Assembly (NCBI GenBank): GCA_013001595.1
Contig: JABDMH010000063.1
Span: 1-64,000, forward strand
Direction of reading: 5' to 3'
From: Saprospiraceae bacterium
GTDB taxonomy: Bacteria; Bacteroidota; Bacteroidia; Chitinophagales; Saprospiraceae
DNA length: 64,000 nucleotides
The notes under the pieces were generated by a model, which saw only the letters and a list, made by a program, of their open reading frames with translations, had not been told where the DNA came from and ran no database searches. Positions 9,054-19,309 of the stretch are shown here, piece after piece. The stretch's first letter is position 1; each line of letters opens with the position of its first letter. A program made the translations under genes and the position numbers.

Positions 9054-10508
9054 ATGAAAACCGCATCTTGCGCACTCCTTTTACTCATAACGGCATTGAC
9101 CTTTATCAATGCCCAATTAGAGCCATCTCTTTCAGAAATAAAAGGGAGTATGAAGACTGCGACCAATTTCATGATGAGGTCCGTCTCTAATCAGGGTGGT
9201 TTTCTTTGGAAATATAGCGCTGATCTATCAGAACAATGGGGTGAGGTACCGGCACGAAAGTCGCAAATATGGGTTCAACCACCGGGTACGACCAGTGTGG
9301 GCATGATGCTCTTAAAAGCTCATGGAACGACCGGGGATGATCAATATCTGAGGTATGCTGAGCAGGTTGCTGATGCACTTATTTGGGGCCAGCTCCCATC
9401 AGGTGGATGGCACTATCTGATAGACTTTGACTCATCGGGATTGCGACCTTGGTATGATGATGTCGCTGCCAAATGCTGGGGGTGGGAGGAGTATTATCAT
9501 TATTATGGCAATGGTACATTTGATGATGGCGTCACTGCAAGTGCCTCCAGATTTCTTCTATACATCTATCTTGCCACCCATAGTGAGAAATATGAGGCAG
9601 CATTATTGAAAGCATTGGATTTTATCCTGGAAGCTCAGTATCCCAACGGTGCTTGGCCTCAACGGTACCCCATCATGAATGACTATGGTCATGATGGCCA
9701 TGAGGATTATACGCCCTATTATACTTACAATGACGATGTCATCCATGGCAATATTATGTTTCTTTTGGAGGCTCATCAGAAGCTTGGTGATAACAAATTC
9801 AGGGAGGCCGCCCAGCGTGGTATGGATTTTTATCTGATTTCTCAGGTTGCAGCACCGCAAGCAGGCTGGGCGTTGCAGTACGATCTAGCATTGCAGCCTG
9901 CCTGGGCCCGGTCCTATGAGCCCGCTGCCATTTCGTCTGGCCAAACGGTGAGAAACATCAAGGATCTTATGACTTTCTACAAAATCACCGGCAATTCAAA
10001 GTATCTATCACCCATACCTGCAGCCATACAATGGCTGGAAAGCGCTGTCATCAATACAGATCCACAGAAGAATTTTTCCCATGCGACTTTCTATCAGCCA
10101 AAAACCAACAAACCACTTTATGCCCACCGGGAAGGCACCAGCATTGACAATGGCAGATATTGGGTAGATCATCTGCAGGCAAATTTTCCGGGCCATTATG
10201 GCATGCTTAGAAGTGTGAATGTAGCGTCGCTGAAAGTGGCATTTGAGCGCGTTCGATCATTGACTCCAACAGAAGCGCAAGTAAACTATGAGGGTGCGCT
10301 AAAAAATGAATCCAAAGCGAAAGCGGTGGACAGCCAGGAGATCCAGGAGATCATCGATGCTCAGGATAATCGCGGAGCTTGGCTTGAAGATTTACAGATA
10401 CCGCATTATCCTGACGTGGTGGGGCAACCACGCAGAATTGTGAAGGGAATCAGCACACAGACCTATGTAACAAATATGGAAAAGTTGATTAACTATCTGC
10501 GGCAATGA
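9054..10508 (+). CDS. Secreted PL10-like pectate lyase
   Basis: A secreted protein of about 484 residues (ATG at 9054; the upstream ATG at 9012 would bury the signal peptide behind 14 extra residues). Signal peptide MKTASCALLLLITALTF ends near NAQ. The mature part is an alpha/alpha-toroid-like polysaccharide lyase resembling family PL10. Visible family landmarks are GAWPQRYP, TYNDDV, then GWALQYDL and PAWARSYEPAA. PL10 enzymes cut polygalacturonate by beta-elimination using Ca2+. The downstream 835-bp gap contains only a decayed transposase, so the lyase is probably monocistronic. It fits the nearby GH51 and GH29 enzymes as part of pectin or hemicellulose use. Exact polymer specificity is inference. 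Confidence 0.72.
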   Translation: MKTASCALLLLITALTFINAQLEPSLSEIKGSMKTATNFMMRSVSNQGGFLWKYSADLSEQWGEVPARKSQIWVQPPGTTSVGMMLLKAHGTTGDDQYLRYAEQVADALIWGQLPSGGWHYLIDFDSSGLRPWYDDVAAKCWGWEEYYHYYGNGTFDDGVTASASRFLLYIYLATHSEKYEAALLKALDFILEAQYPNGAWPQRYPIMNDYGHDGHEDYTPYYTYNDDVIHGNIMFLLEAHQKLGDNKFREAAQRGMDFYLISQVAAPQAGWALQYDLALQPAWARSYEPAAISSGQTVRNIKDLMTFYKITGNSKYLSPIPAAIQWLESAVINTDPQKNFSHATFYQPKTNKPLYAHREGTSIDNGRYWVDHLQANFPGHYGMLRSVNVASLKVAFERVRSLTPTEAQVNYEGALKNESKAKAVDSQEIQEIIDAQDNRGAWLEDLQIPHYPDVVGQPRRIVKGISTQTYVTNMEKLINYLRQ

Positions 10509-10647
10509 GTTGAAGGTCAAACTGTGCAATAAATTATTAAGTATTTATGTACGTGACATAGCTTGTGTACTACCTGATACAAAACCAGAGGCCTAGGAAG
10601 TACAAGGAAGGGATTTATCATCGGCAAGTTTTCTTGACATCTCTTAG

Positions 10648-11037
10648 GAGTTGGTAGCGGATAATTTTGCGAGAATAATTAATCTATTTGTTGATTCCTT
10701 AGCCGGGAAGACTTTGGGCTTTAGTAATATGGAACTTAGTGAAGAGGGAGATGAACTCTATCATCCAGCGGACTTTTGAAGCTGCTGATCTATGGTCAAC
10801 GATATGGTATCCGATCTGCCAATAAATTGCAGGAAGCCTACAAGATCAACATGCAGGTAATGTCGCTGCTGCAGTGGACAAGGGGAGTATTCAAAGAAGT
10901 AACAAGCACTAAAAGATAAACTACAGCTTGCTGAGGATCGTTTAGATCATTATCATCAGATTCAGGAGCAAGTCACAACAAGTATTGACGGTCAGATCTT
11001 TACTACAGATCCGCTAATAATAAATATGTGTAGCTGA
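10648..11037 (+). pseudogene. Decayed IS1182-like transposase fragment
   Basis: Coding-like text in shifting frames. ELVADNFARIINLFVDSL…ELYHPADF is followed, after a one-base frameshift near 10775, by LKLLIYGQRYGIRSANKLQEAYKIN, which matches the YHPxxLLKLLLYGYxxGIRSSRKLEEA start of IS1182/ISNCY-type transposases. Farther on, 10912-11037 reads KDKLQLAEDRLDHYHQIQEQ…TTDP, resembling the coiled middle of the same family. The remaining 11037-11343 has no open frame of note. Confidence 0.5.
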
Positions 11038-11412
11038 GCTATTTGAGCGTTTTATGGCGACAAGAATTTCGTTGGCCTTTGGAAACGGAGGTGCATACTC
11101 ATATATGCGAGGTTTTATGGGCAATTACGAATCAATGGACGCAGTAGGATCGATAAATTAATATCGAAACACTTCTCTGCGAAAATTGGTACTGATAATT
11201 TGATCGCAAACTAGGAAGGGTGGCCAGTGAAGTGGGTGTAGTGATCATGTTCGATCCGACAGATCAATTGTCTGACAGATCATTAAAAAGAAATAAGGGC
11301 CAACTTTTAAGTGTCGTCTCTAACCATTAATTTTCAATAAGGAATGGAAGGAAATTATCAGACCACGCCAAATAATCCTACTTTCCAGCTTTCACCTATC
11401 TATCTCCTCACT

Positions 11413-12357
11413 ATGATTTCTATAAACTTCGCTAAAACGGCCATTTTTACCTCCTGGATTGTCTTTGCTGCCTCCGCCATAGCTCAAGACGGTACAATCT
11501 ATCCACTCGAAGCCCCTGTAGAACCGAAAGCGATACCACTCGGCACGGGCGGTGTCGATAACCAGCCCGCCCACGAAACCTGGTTTCGTCAGTGGGGCGA
11601 CCCTATGGCTCGGAACATCTCCACGGCGACCCTCACTCCTTACCTGCCTGAGCCAAACAAGGCGAATGGCGCAGCCGTGATCGTGGCGCCCGGTGGCGGT
11701 TTCAGGTGGCTTTCGATGGGCAATGAGGGTTGGGAAGTCGCGGAGGCACTTGCGAAACAAGGAATCGCTGCCTTTGTCCTTAAGTACCGGCTCCATCCGA
11801 CTCAGGAGTCGCTCGACGACTTTAAGGCCTGGATGAATCGACCCCGCGTGGCTCTAACCGGGTCATCAGATACTTCGCAAGGTGCAACACCGCCACGTCC
11901 GCCACAACTGGACCTGTCCGACCAGCTTCAGGACGCCGAGGCCGCCTACGCCATGATCGCTAAACGAGCTGAGGAGTGGGGAGTCGATACTAACAGAATA
12001 GGCATGATCGGATTTTCAGCTGGAGCAGGCCTCACGATGCATTCAACTCTCCACTCCGAAACCATGGACCTTGCCTTCATCGGTCCGATCTATGGCGGTA
12101 TGGGTCCGGTAGAGGTGCCAAAGAACGCTCCGCCCATGTTCAATGTTATCGCCACCGATGATTTTCTCTTCCGCGGTCAGTTTGGCGTTATCGATTCCTG
12201 GTACAAAGCGGGTCGGCCTGTGGAGTTTCACCTTTACCAAAACGGCGGTCACGGCTTCGGCCTCGGAAATCCCAGCCGAACCAGCAATCGTTGGTTCGAT
12301 GCCTTTATCCACTGGCTGGAAGTTAATAACCTTCTCACTATCAATCCCGGCGAGTGA
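11413..12357 (+). CDS. Secreted acetylxylan-esterase-like alpha/beta hydrolase
   Basis: About 314 residues with a signal peptide (MISINFAKTAIFTSW…AIAQ, cut near residue 25). The ATG at 11413 is preferred to 11344, which would place 23 residues before the signal. Hydrolase features (numbered from 11413): oxyanion loop APGGGF (92-97), nucleophile GFSAGA with Ser202, acid ATDD with Asp250, and GGHGFG with His280. This is the pattern of secreted carbohydrate esterases of the BD-FAE/xylanase-B-annotated type that deacetylate xylan or pectin side chains. Its coding sequence is visibly more GC-rich (many GCC, GGC, CGC and CTC codons) than flanking genes, hinting at a transferred origin. It is followed by a GH51 arabinofuranosidase on the same strand 139 bp away. 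Confidence 0.78.
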   Translation: MISINFAKTAIFTSWIVFAASAIAQDGTIYPLEAPVEPKAIPLGTGGVDNQPAHETWFRQWGDPMARNISTATLTPYLPEPNKANGAAVIVAPGGGFRWLSMGNEGWEVAEALAKQGIAAFVLKYRLHPTQESLDDFKAWMNRPRVALTGSSDTSQGATPPRPPQLDLSDQLQDAEAAYAMIAKRAEEWGVDTNRIGMIGFSAGAGLTMHSTLHSETMDLAFIGPIYGGMGPVEVPKNAPPMFNVIATDDFLFRGQFGVIDSWYKAGRPVEFHLYQNGGHGFGLGNPSRTSNRWFDAFIHWLEVNNLLTINPGE

Positions 12358-12496
12358 TTCCATGGTCACCGTCAGCGAAACCTTCTATGGAATGGGCCGG
12401 TTTGGCGTCATGATCTGTTTGGATTTGCACAGTTACTTTTAGATAGGGAATAAGTAAGAACTAATTTTTCAAAATTGTCCTGAGAACCACATTCCA

Positions 12497-14488
12497 ATGA
12501 AACAATTACTTATGAAAAAAAGATCATCTTTCTCGATTCGTCTGCTGCTGCTCCTGACCGGATCCCTATATTTTTATAGTTGCAGCCGGGATACCACCAT
12601 TTCAGAAACCTCCGTTAGCATTGATCTTCAACAAAGCGGTGCGCCCATCCAGAAATACATTTATGGCCAGTTCATCGAACATCTGGGGCAATGCATTTAC
12701 CAGGGTATCTGGGCTGAAATGTTGCTGGATCGGAAATTCTATTTTCCTATTACTGATGACTATGCTCCCTGGGAGATGGCCAATGAAAGATTTTGGGGCG
12801 ATAGCTCTCTTTTGGAGTATCCCTATTTGGGCAGCTCGCCATGGCAGGTCATTGGGGCGGCCAGCAGTGTAAGTATGGATAAACAAAAACCTTTCGTGGG
12901 AGAGCAAACACCAGTAATCACCGTTGCCAATCGAAAAACAGGCATCCGGCAAAACCAACTGAGTGTGATAGCCGATCAAAAGTATGAAGGACGTATCGTC
13001 CTGGCCGGTGAGGAATCCTTGTTGCCGATCTCCGTCCAATTAGAATCAGCAGAAGGGCAAATGGAAACCGTAAGCATCAACGAGATTAGTTCAGAGAGTC
13101 AAACTTACTCATTTGAGGTGACCCCCTCTTTTACCCATGACAGTACTTCCCTGAATATATTTAGTGAAGGGAGCGGTAGTTTACGTATAGGTACGATCTC
13201 ATTGATGCCTGCAGACAACATCAAAGGCTGGCGTGCAGACGTTGTGGATTTGCTCAGGGAATTGAATTCGCCGATCTATCGCTGGCCGGGCGGCAACTTC
13301 GTCAGTGGTTACAATTGGCGCGACGGGATCGGGGAACGGGATAAAAGACCACCCCGTAAAAACCCCGCATGGAAAGGCATAGAGCATAATGATGTAGGCA
13401 TTCATGAATATATGGAACTGATGGAGCTCATCGATGCAGAACCTTTTATCGCTGTCAATACAGGCCTGGGCACTGTACTGGAAGTAGCTGAAGAGATTGA
13501 GTATTGCAATGGTGCCACCGATACAGAAATGGGGAAGATGCGGGCCGTCAACGGTCATCCTGAACCGTATGAGGTGAAATGGTGGGCAGTAGGCAATGAA
13601 ATGTACGGTGACTGGCAACTCGGCCATATGCCCTTGTCAGAATATGTAATAAAGCATAACAACATGGCCGAAGCCATCCTGGAGGTTGATCCGGATGCGA
13701 AACTGATTGGCGTCGGGCATGTAGGGGAATGGAGCGAAACCATGCTCAGAAATTCCGCCGAACACATGGACCTGCTGAGCGAGCATATTTACGCAACTGG
13801 TTCCAAGGACCCTGCACAACACATCGGCCTGGTGGCAAACCAGATCAAAGATGTAGCGGAAGCCCACCGCAAATACCGGGATTCGATCCCTGGCCTCGAA
13901 CAAAAGGACATCCGCATTGCCATGGATGAGTGGAACTACTGGTACGGAGATTATGTTTTTGGCGAACTAGGTGTGCGCTATTATCACCAGGACGCACTCG
14001 GCATAGCCAAAGGGTTGCACGAATATTTCCGGAACAGCGATCTGTTTTTTATGGCCAATTACGCCCAGACCGTCAATGTGATTGGTTGTATAAAAACAAC
14101 ACCGACTGCCGCTGGTTTTGCAACTACCGGGCTACCGCTAAAACTATATCGGCAGCATTTTGGGAGTATTCCTGTAAAGGTGAATGCTGATTCGACCGAT
14201 CTCGATATGGTAGCTGCAATAAACAAAGATCAAACCTTTGTGACCCTGGCCATCATCAACGAGAAAGCTAAAAAACAGGAAATCATCTTTAATTTTGGGG
14301 GTGGTCGTATCGAAAATGACGGAAAACAATGGCTCATTCAGCACAATGACCTGAAGGCTTATAATTTACCAGGCAAACCGCCTGCAGTAAAGATTGAGGA
14401 GACAAACATTTCCCTGAAAGGCAACCGGTTGGAAGTGCAACCCTATGCCATCCATTTAATCCGACTGGGCATAAATGAATTTTATTGA
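12497..14488 (+). CDS. Alpha-L-arabinofuranosidase, GH51, lipoprotein
   Basis: A 663-residue exo-acting arabinofuranosidase that removes L-arabinose from arabinan or arabinoxylan. The N-terminus has a hydrophobic segment ending SLYFYSC (Cys29), a lipobox, so the protein is probably membrane-anchored outside the cytoplasm. GH51 landmarks: IYGQFIEHLG near residue 55, RWPGGNFVSGYNWRDGIG near 260, acid/base Glu368 in VGNEMYG, and nucleophile Glu478 in MDEWNYWYG. A C-terminal beta-sandwich ends at HLIRLG. ATGs at 12497 and 12512 both give a signal sequence. Its neighbour is an acetylxylan-esterase-like enzyme, consistent with debranching of hemicellulose or pectin. Confidence 0.93.
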   Translation: MKQLLMKKRSSFSIRLLLLLTGSLYFYSCSRDTTISETSVSIDLQQSGAPIQKYIYGQFIEHLGQCIYQGIWAEMLLDRKFYFPITDDYAPWEMANERFWGDSSLLEYPYLGSSPWQVIGAASSVSMDKQKPFVGEQTPVITVANRKTGIRQNQLSVIADQKYEGRIVLAGEESLLPISVQLESAEGQMETVSINEISSESQTYSFEVTPSFTHDSTSLNIFSEGSGSLRIGTISLMPADNIKGWRADVVDLLRELNSPIYRWPGGNFVSGYNWRDGIGERDKRPPRKNPAWKGIEHNDVGIHEYMELMELIDAEPFIAVNTGLGTVLEVAEEIEYCNGATDTEMGKMRAVNGHPEPYEVKWWAVGNEMYGDWQLGHMPLSEYVIKHNNMAEAILEVDPDAKLIGVGHVGEWSETMLRNSAEHMDLLSEHIYATGSKDPAQHIGLVANQIKDVAEAHRKYRDSIPGLEQKDIRIAMDEWNYWYGDYVFGELGVRYYHQDALGIAKGLHEYFRNSDLFFMANYAQTVNVIGCIKTTPTAAGFATTGLPLKLYRQHFGSIPVKVNADSTDLDMVAAINKDQTFVTLAIINEKAKKQEIIFNFGGGRIENDGKQWLIQHNDLKAYNLPGKPPAVKIEETNISLKGNRLEVQPYAIHLIRLGINEFY

Positions 14489-14497
14489 GATAGTACA

Positions 14498-15228
14498 TTA
14501 TGTATTATCAGCATTGAAAATTTGAATTAATTGTAGTTTTACACGTATTCTAGGCTCAATTTTGTCATACCAGCAATGATTCACATGAGAAGAATGATTT
14601 ATACATCCATCTCTCGCATCATAGTCAGTATCTCGGGATGCCCGATTCAGAAGTAAGATCCAAAGCCAACCATTATTCTGGGTGCCTCCAAAAACATCGT
14701 TCATGGTTTTCTCAAAAAACAATGCATGATTAGAATATACTTGTTTCGACATGCCCTCCAAAAGCTTCTGTGAATTCATTGAGCAGACAGACGTAGACTG
14801 TTGTCCAGCAAACTTTTTAGCCCAGCTATCAACAATACGATATCAAGTCAAATAATGATCCGATCCCAGACGATATCTTTGACACCTTAGATCCACAGCC
14901 AGAGACTCTAGCATAGATTAACAGGAAATAAGTATGAAAGATTGAGCTAAAGTGCTATCTTAATAACTATTATGAATTGACTTAGTAGTAGGTTGTAAAT
15001 ATCTTCTAGCACTGGTAAAAAACTGTTTTGGTAATTGGTTGCTCTTGGACGGTAGTTTATAACCAACTAATTGCTGTAATAGGAATTATTACAGCTTCCC
15101 TTGATTCATCCATCATGACTAAAGAAATAACTAGCACAGGATATGCGCTCTAGAATCTAGACATCACGACCTCCAAAAAAGAAGAGACAAATCTAAAAGA
15201 ACTACTAAAAAGTAAATTAACATTAATC
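14498..15228. other. Gene-poor stretch with decayed coding traces
   Basis: This 740-bp gap has no gene I can support. A 93-codon minus-strand frame (14498-14779) reads KQVYSNHALFFEKTMNDVFGG and NNGWLWILLLNRASRDTDYD, which looks like protein text but matches no family I know. A plus-strand piece near 14823-14914 reads SYQQYDIKSNNDPIPDDIFDTLD then stop. Both look like remnants of lost genes rather than intact ones. Confidence 0.3.
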
Positions 15229-15525
15229 ATGATGAAGAAGACAGTTTTACATTTGATCCTATTGCTTGGGATTTCTTTTGCGATCACCTCATGCTTCACG
15301 TATACAATGACCGTTGGTCAGGGAGCACAATCAGGTGTTGAGACTCGACAAATGAATCATTATCTGATTTACGGCTTAGCTCCTATTGACGTATCAAATC
15401 CAACAGAAATGGCAGGAGGAGCAGAGGATTATGAAGTCACCATACAACACACTTTTGTTGATGGACTCCTCAATGCAATAACGTTTGGCATTTATACGCC
15501 TACGACAACCATTGTGAAAAAATAA
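15229..15525 (+). CDS. Bor-family lipoprotein
   Basis: A 98-residue small lipoprotein with lipobox ITSC (Cys22). The mature part matches the Bor family (lambda Bor/Iss): an early FTVG-like CFTYTMTVG, a central GGAED, and the hallmark tail TFVDGLLNAITFGIYTPTTTIV. In enterobacteria Bor is a phage lysogenic-conversion lipoprotein linked to serum resistance. Bacteroidota homologues are chromosomal and of unknown role. Two ATGs (15229, 15232) are adjacent. A tiny two-helix membrane protein follows 52 bp downstream and may be co-transcribed. Confidence 0.75.
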   Translation: MMKKTVLHLILLLGISFAITSCFTYTMTVGQGAQSGVETRQMNHYLIYGLAPIDVSNPTEMAGGAEDYEVTIQHTFVDGLLNAITFGIYTPTTTIVKK

Positions 15526-15577
15526 TTTTCGGCTTAACAGGGTTGTTTTATCGCCCTTCTATCTCAAATTTAATCAC

Positions 15578-15772
15578 ATGAGGAAGATGCTTCTTATCTT
15601 GGGTATCATGCTGTGTCTAATTGGCACGTATTCCCTGGTTGAATACACCTTTGACTATGGAGAATTGACTGACTATGGAAGAGGATTCATCTGGGGTAAG
15701 GCGCTTGTCATATTAATTGGAATTTCATTAATTCTTTTCAGCCTACGGAAAAACCCGACCAAGCTATCGTGA
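15578..15772 (+). CDS. Small two-helix membrane protein, unknown
   Basis: Sixty-four residues with two hydrophobic segments (about 3-20 and 43-58) separated by an acidic linker (YGELTDYGRGF), and a basic C-terminal tail that suggests the termini face the cytoplasm. I recognise no family. It is kept as a gene because of its clean hydrophobic pattern and its 52-bp spacing behind the Bor-like lipoprotein on the same strand. Confidence 0.5.
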   Translation: MRKMLLILGIMLCLIGTYSLVEYTFDYGELTDYGRGFIWGKALVILIGISLILFSLRKNPTKLS

Positions 15773-15970
15773 TTCAGTTTTTAGCCAACGGTTATACTTT
15801 TCCAGGATTCAACTCAGCCAATAATTCTCATTCATATCATCGGATTAAGATTAGTTAAATATCAGCGCAAATTCCATATCCGGATTGGCAGGACCATCTA
15901 TAATAAGGTGGATTTCGATGTACATTCAGCACTGAAATTTCACTAGATTTGAACCAGTAAATTCTTCATC

Positions 15971-17623
15971 ATGATGAAATATCTCATTTTTTCTTTTTTG
16001 GTCTCTTATGGCAATCTGGTAGTTAGTGGACAGACAAAAAACCTGCATGAAGTTGTTGTGATCACCACATTAGATGAGAAAACATCAATACATACCAGGG
16101 AAGATGGAGGCCTATATCTAAACATCTCGCCGACAGATGCATCTACGCTCAAGGCCAAGGGATGGGTAAAATACAGTGATTTTGGCGCTAAAGGTGACGG
16201 TAAGACAGATGACATAAATGCCATCGCCGCAACCCATGCATTCGCCAACCAGGAAGGTCTATTGGTAAGAGCCGATGTGGGAGCCAGCTACTACATTGGT
16301 GGTAAGGAGCGTAGCGTCACTATTCAGACCGATACCGATTTTGGCACGGCCACTTTCATCATTGATGACAGGGATGTGCAAAATAATAAGGCACCGATTT
16401 TTATTGTTAAATCGAGTAAGGAGGCATTCGCGATCGAAGGCATCAACTCTCTTCAGCGGAATCAGAAGCGCATCAATGTGTCTTTGCCAGGAGCCTGCCT
16501 AATCACGGTCACTGATGCCAACGTAAGACGCTACATCCGATTTGGACTGAATCAGAATAATGGATCTCCACAAACTGATATCTTTGTCGTAGATAAAGGT
16601 GGTGAGGTTGATATGAATGCTCCCATCATCTGGCAATTTGAACAGGTCACTGAAATCAGTGCCCAACCTATGGATGAGCAGACACTGAAGATCACTGGTG
16701 GACATTTCACTACCATAGCGAACCAAGCAGCATCGAAATACAATTATTATAGCCGCAACATCGCCATCAGACGTTCTAATGTTCTTGTCGAGGGCATGGA
16801 ACACCGGGTTACCGGAGAAGGAGATCATGGGGCACCATATGGCGGCTTTCTTAACATCCGTGACTGCGCTAACGTGACTATACGGAATACTGTTTTGACT
16901 GGACATAAAACATACCGTACCATCGGCTCAGCGGGTAAGTCAGTCTCTATGGGTAGCTACGACATTTCGGTAAATCGTGCCGTAAATGTATTCTTCATCA
17001 ATTGCAGCCAGACCAACGATATCAATGACCGGACATATTGGGGAATCCTGGGTTCTAATTACTGTAAAAACCTTTTGTACGACTCGTGTACATTTTCCAG
17101 ATTCGATGCCCATATGGGAGTTGCCAATGCTTCTATCCGTAACTCGACTCTTGGACACATGGGCATCAATGCCATTGGCAGCGGGCTGCTAACTGTAGAA
17201 AATTCTACTGTGTACGGTCGAACCCTTATTAATCTGCGACGTGATTACGGTAGTACCTGGCGAGGAGAATTCTTAATTCGCAACTGTACTTTTGTACCCG
17301 CCGGTGGCCGTTCGACCAGTGCCAGTCTGATCGGGGGTTCCAATTCTGGTCAGCACGATTTTGGCTACATCTGCTATATGCCTGAAAAAATCACCATTGA
17401 AGATCTCCATATCGAAGACACCAATCATCCCGATGACTACCAGGGTCCTGCTATTTTTGCCGACTTTAATCCCGACATGACAGACGCTTCCTATAAGGAG
17501 AAGTTTCCCTATATCATGACCCAGAAGGTGCTTCTAAGGAATGTGACAACGAGTAGTGGCAAAGATTTGAGGCTTAGTGACAATCCATACCAGTTCAAAG
17601 ACGTCAAGGTACACATCAATTAG
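15971..17623 (+). CDS. Secreted pectate-lyase-superfamily beta-helix protein
   Basis: A 550-residue protein with a signal peptide (MMKYLIFSFLVSYGNLVVSGQ). After about 45 residues comes the Pectate_lyase_3 opening VKYSDFGAKGDGKTDDINAI, followed by many short repeating strands typical of a right-handed parallel beta-helix (runs such as VLVEG, VTIRNTVL, VFFINCS, LLYDSCTF, LTVENSTV). Proteins of this type include rhamnogalacturonan/polygalacturonan lyases and GH28-like hydrolases. No catalytic set could be assigned by eye. It sits between a Bor-like lipoprotein and a GH29 fucosidase, so a role on fucosylated or pectic glycans is plausible. Confidence 0.75.
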   Translation: MMKYLIFSFLVSYGNLVVSGQTKNLHEVVVITTLDEKTSIHTREDGGLYLNISPTDASTLKAKGWVKYSDFGAKGDGKTDDINAIAATHAFANQEGLLVRADVGASYYIGGKERSVTIQTDTDFGTATFIIDDRDVQNNKAPIFIVKSSKEAFAIEGINSLQRNQKRINVSLPGACLITVTDANVRRYIRFGLNQNNGSPQTDIFVVDKGGEVDMNAPIIWQFEQVTEISAQPMDEQTLKITGGHFTTIANQAASKYNYYSRNIAIRRSNVLVEGMEHRVTGEGDHGAPYGGFLNIRDCANVTIRNTVLTGHKTYRTIGSAGKSVSMGSYDISVNRAVNVFFINCSQTNDINDRTYWGILGSNYCKNLLYDSCTFSRFDAHMGVANASIRNSTLGHMGINAIGSGLLTVENSTVYGRTLINLRRDYGSTWRGEFLIRNCTFVPAGGRSTSASLIGGSNSGQHDFGYICYMPEKITIEDLHIEDTNHPDDYQGPAIFADFNPDMTDASYKEKFPYIMTQKVLLRNVTTSSGKDLRLSDNPYQFKDVKVHIN

Positions 17624-17709
17624 TGAGCCCAATGTGGGAGTCTACATAATGTTAGGTTAGTCACGAAATGATTCATCCTAGCTTTTGGATAAATGAAATA
17701 CTATTAAGT

Positions 17710-18858
17710 ATGAAATATCACATCAAGGTTCTTCTACAATTCCTGATAGTCATATCCGTATATGCCTGTGCGGGAGATTTAGGCGTTCCATCCTATTTAT
17801 ATAAATATCAAAATGAATATCGGGTAAATGCTAAGGAGGCCAATTTGACATGGTTTAAAGATGCCAAGTACGGGATGTTCATACATTATGGCCTCTATAG
17901 CATCTTGGAAAAGGGGGAATGGGTTCAACTCAGAGATACCATACCTGTCAAAGAATACGCAAAATTGAAAGACCGATTTACCGCGGAAAACTTTGATGCA
18001 GATAAAATAACAGAAATCGCCATAGAGGCGGGTATGAAGTACATCACGATTACCGCAAAGCACCATGATGGTTTTTGTTTGTTCGAAACAAAAGAAACAG
18101 ATTTTAATGCGGTAAACTCTCCGGCAAGAAGAGATCTAATTAAAGAACTATATGATGCCTGCGAGAGAAAAAGTGTAGGATTATTTTTATACTATTCATA
18201 TGGTGCAGATTGGAAACATCCCTACTTCTATTCAAGAGAAAATGGATGGAATCATGCCAGACCAGCTTATGCAGAAAGGCAGCCTGAATACAAATTCGAA
18301 AAGGATGAAGATTTTAAGATTTATATAGCTTTTGTTCACAATCACTTAAAGGAATTACTCACTCAATATCCGAATCTAGCCGGAATATGGTTCGACCCTA
18401 TTATGGGATATTACCATCGCCCAGATCTATTTCCAATAGACTCGACCTACTCATTAATCCGAAACATGTCCCCACATGCTTTGATTTCTTTTAAACAAGG
18501 AGCCAATGGAGAAGAAGATTTTATGGCACCAGAGAGAGGAGGAAGTGCAAAAGTGGGTCAACAATTTGAAGTTGCCAAGTTGGCTTATGAAAAGAATAAG
18601 GATAAACCGCGAGAAATATGTAATACTTTGCAGCCTCATGCCTGGGGCTACAACAAGAAACATGACGGCAATCATAAAACAGCCATCGATGTCCTTAACC
18701 TGCTCGAAGATGCAAGAGAGGTAAGTGCGAACTTGCTTCTAAATGTAGGGCCAAAAGGTGACGGGTCCTTTCCAGAGGAAGATATTAAAGCATTGAAAGA
18801 AGCGGGTGACAAATTAAATGACGAGATGAAATACATCATTTTAGAGCATTTGCAATAG
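17710..18858 (+). CDS. Alpha-L-fucosidase, GH29, lipoprotein
   Basis: About 382 residues from the ATG at 17710 (an upstream in-frame ATG at 17668 would precede the signal by 14 residues). A signal segment ends ISVYAC, a lipobox, implying a lipid-anchored exo-enzyme. GH29 landmarks: WFKDAKYGMFIHYGLYS, ITAKHHDGFCLFETK, and LAGIWFDP with the nucleophile Asp229, then LLLNVGPKGDGS near the C-terminus. It cleaves alpha-L-fucose from glycans such as fucoidan fragments or pectic side chains. It follows the beta-helix protein by about 85 bp and may share its transcript. Confidence 0.92.
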   Translation: MKYHIKVLLQFLIVISVYACAGDLGVPSYLYKYQNEYRVNAKEANLTWFKDAKYGMFIHYGLYSILEKGEWVQLRDTIPVKEYAKLKDRFTAENFDADKITEIAIEAGMKYITITAKHHDGFCLFETKETDFNAVNSPARRDLIKELYDACERKSVGLFLYYSYGADWKHPYFYSRENGWNHARPAYAERQPEYKFEKDEDFKIYIAFVHNHLKELLTQYPNLAGIWFDPIMGYYHRPDLFPIDSTYSLIRNMSPHALISFKQGANGEEDFMAPERGGSAKVGQQFEVAKLAYEKNKDKPREICNTLQPHAWGYNKKHDGNHKTAIDVLNLLEDAREVSANLLLNVGPKGDGSFPEEDIKALKEAGDKLNDEMKYIILEHLQ

Positions 18859-19309
18859 CGCCCTCGGCAGAGATATGTATCTGGTGAACCACGTATTGAA
18901 ATACTGAATCAAAAAGTAGATCTTGGTGTGAAAGCAATGCCAGTGCAGCATCTGATAAATAGATGCACTAAAGTGGGAGGTTATTCTATGTCAGTAAATC
19001 CGCATAGTCCCCATTTATAGTTGCGGTACAGGCAAGGATGTCGGGGCAAAAGAACCAGCCAAACTATATGGATATTTACCGGACGTGAAGTAGATGCGAA
19101 TACGAAATCGTAACTGGTTTCGAAATAAAGATTTGGCAGAAGATGCCCCATTATTTTTACAATTTAGAAAACAATAAGACGATGTCCACCGTAACAATTA
19201 GACAATGGAATAGGCGCCCAAATCGGCACAAAATGGTCTATAGAAATCCCATGAGAATGGCGAAAACTTTCGGTATGGTTGAGGTAGATAATCCAAAAAA
19301 GATAGTACT

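Noticed and set aside
13199-13627. 142-codon minus-strand frame inside the GH51 gene
   Set aside because: Antisense to the catalytic core of a confident gene; no independent evidence.
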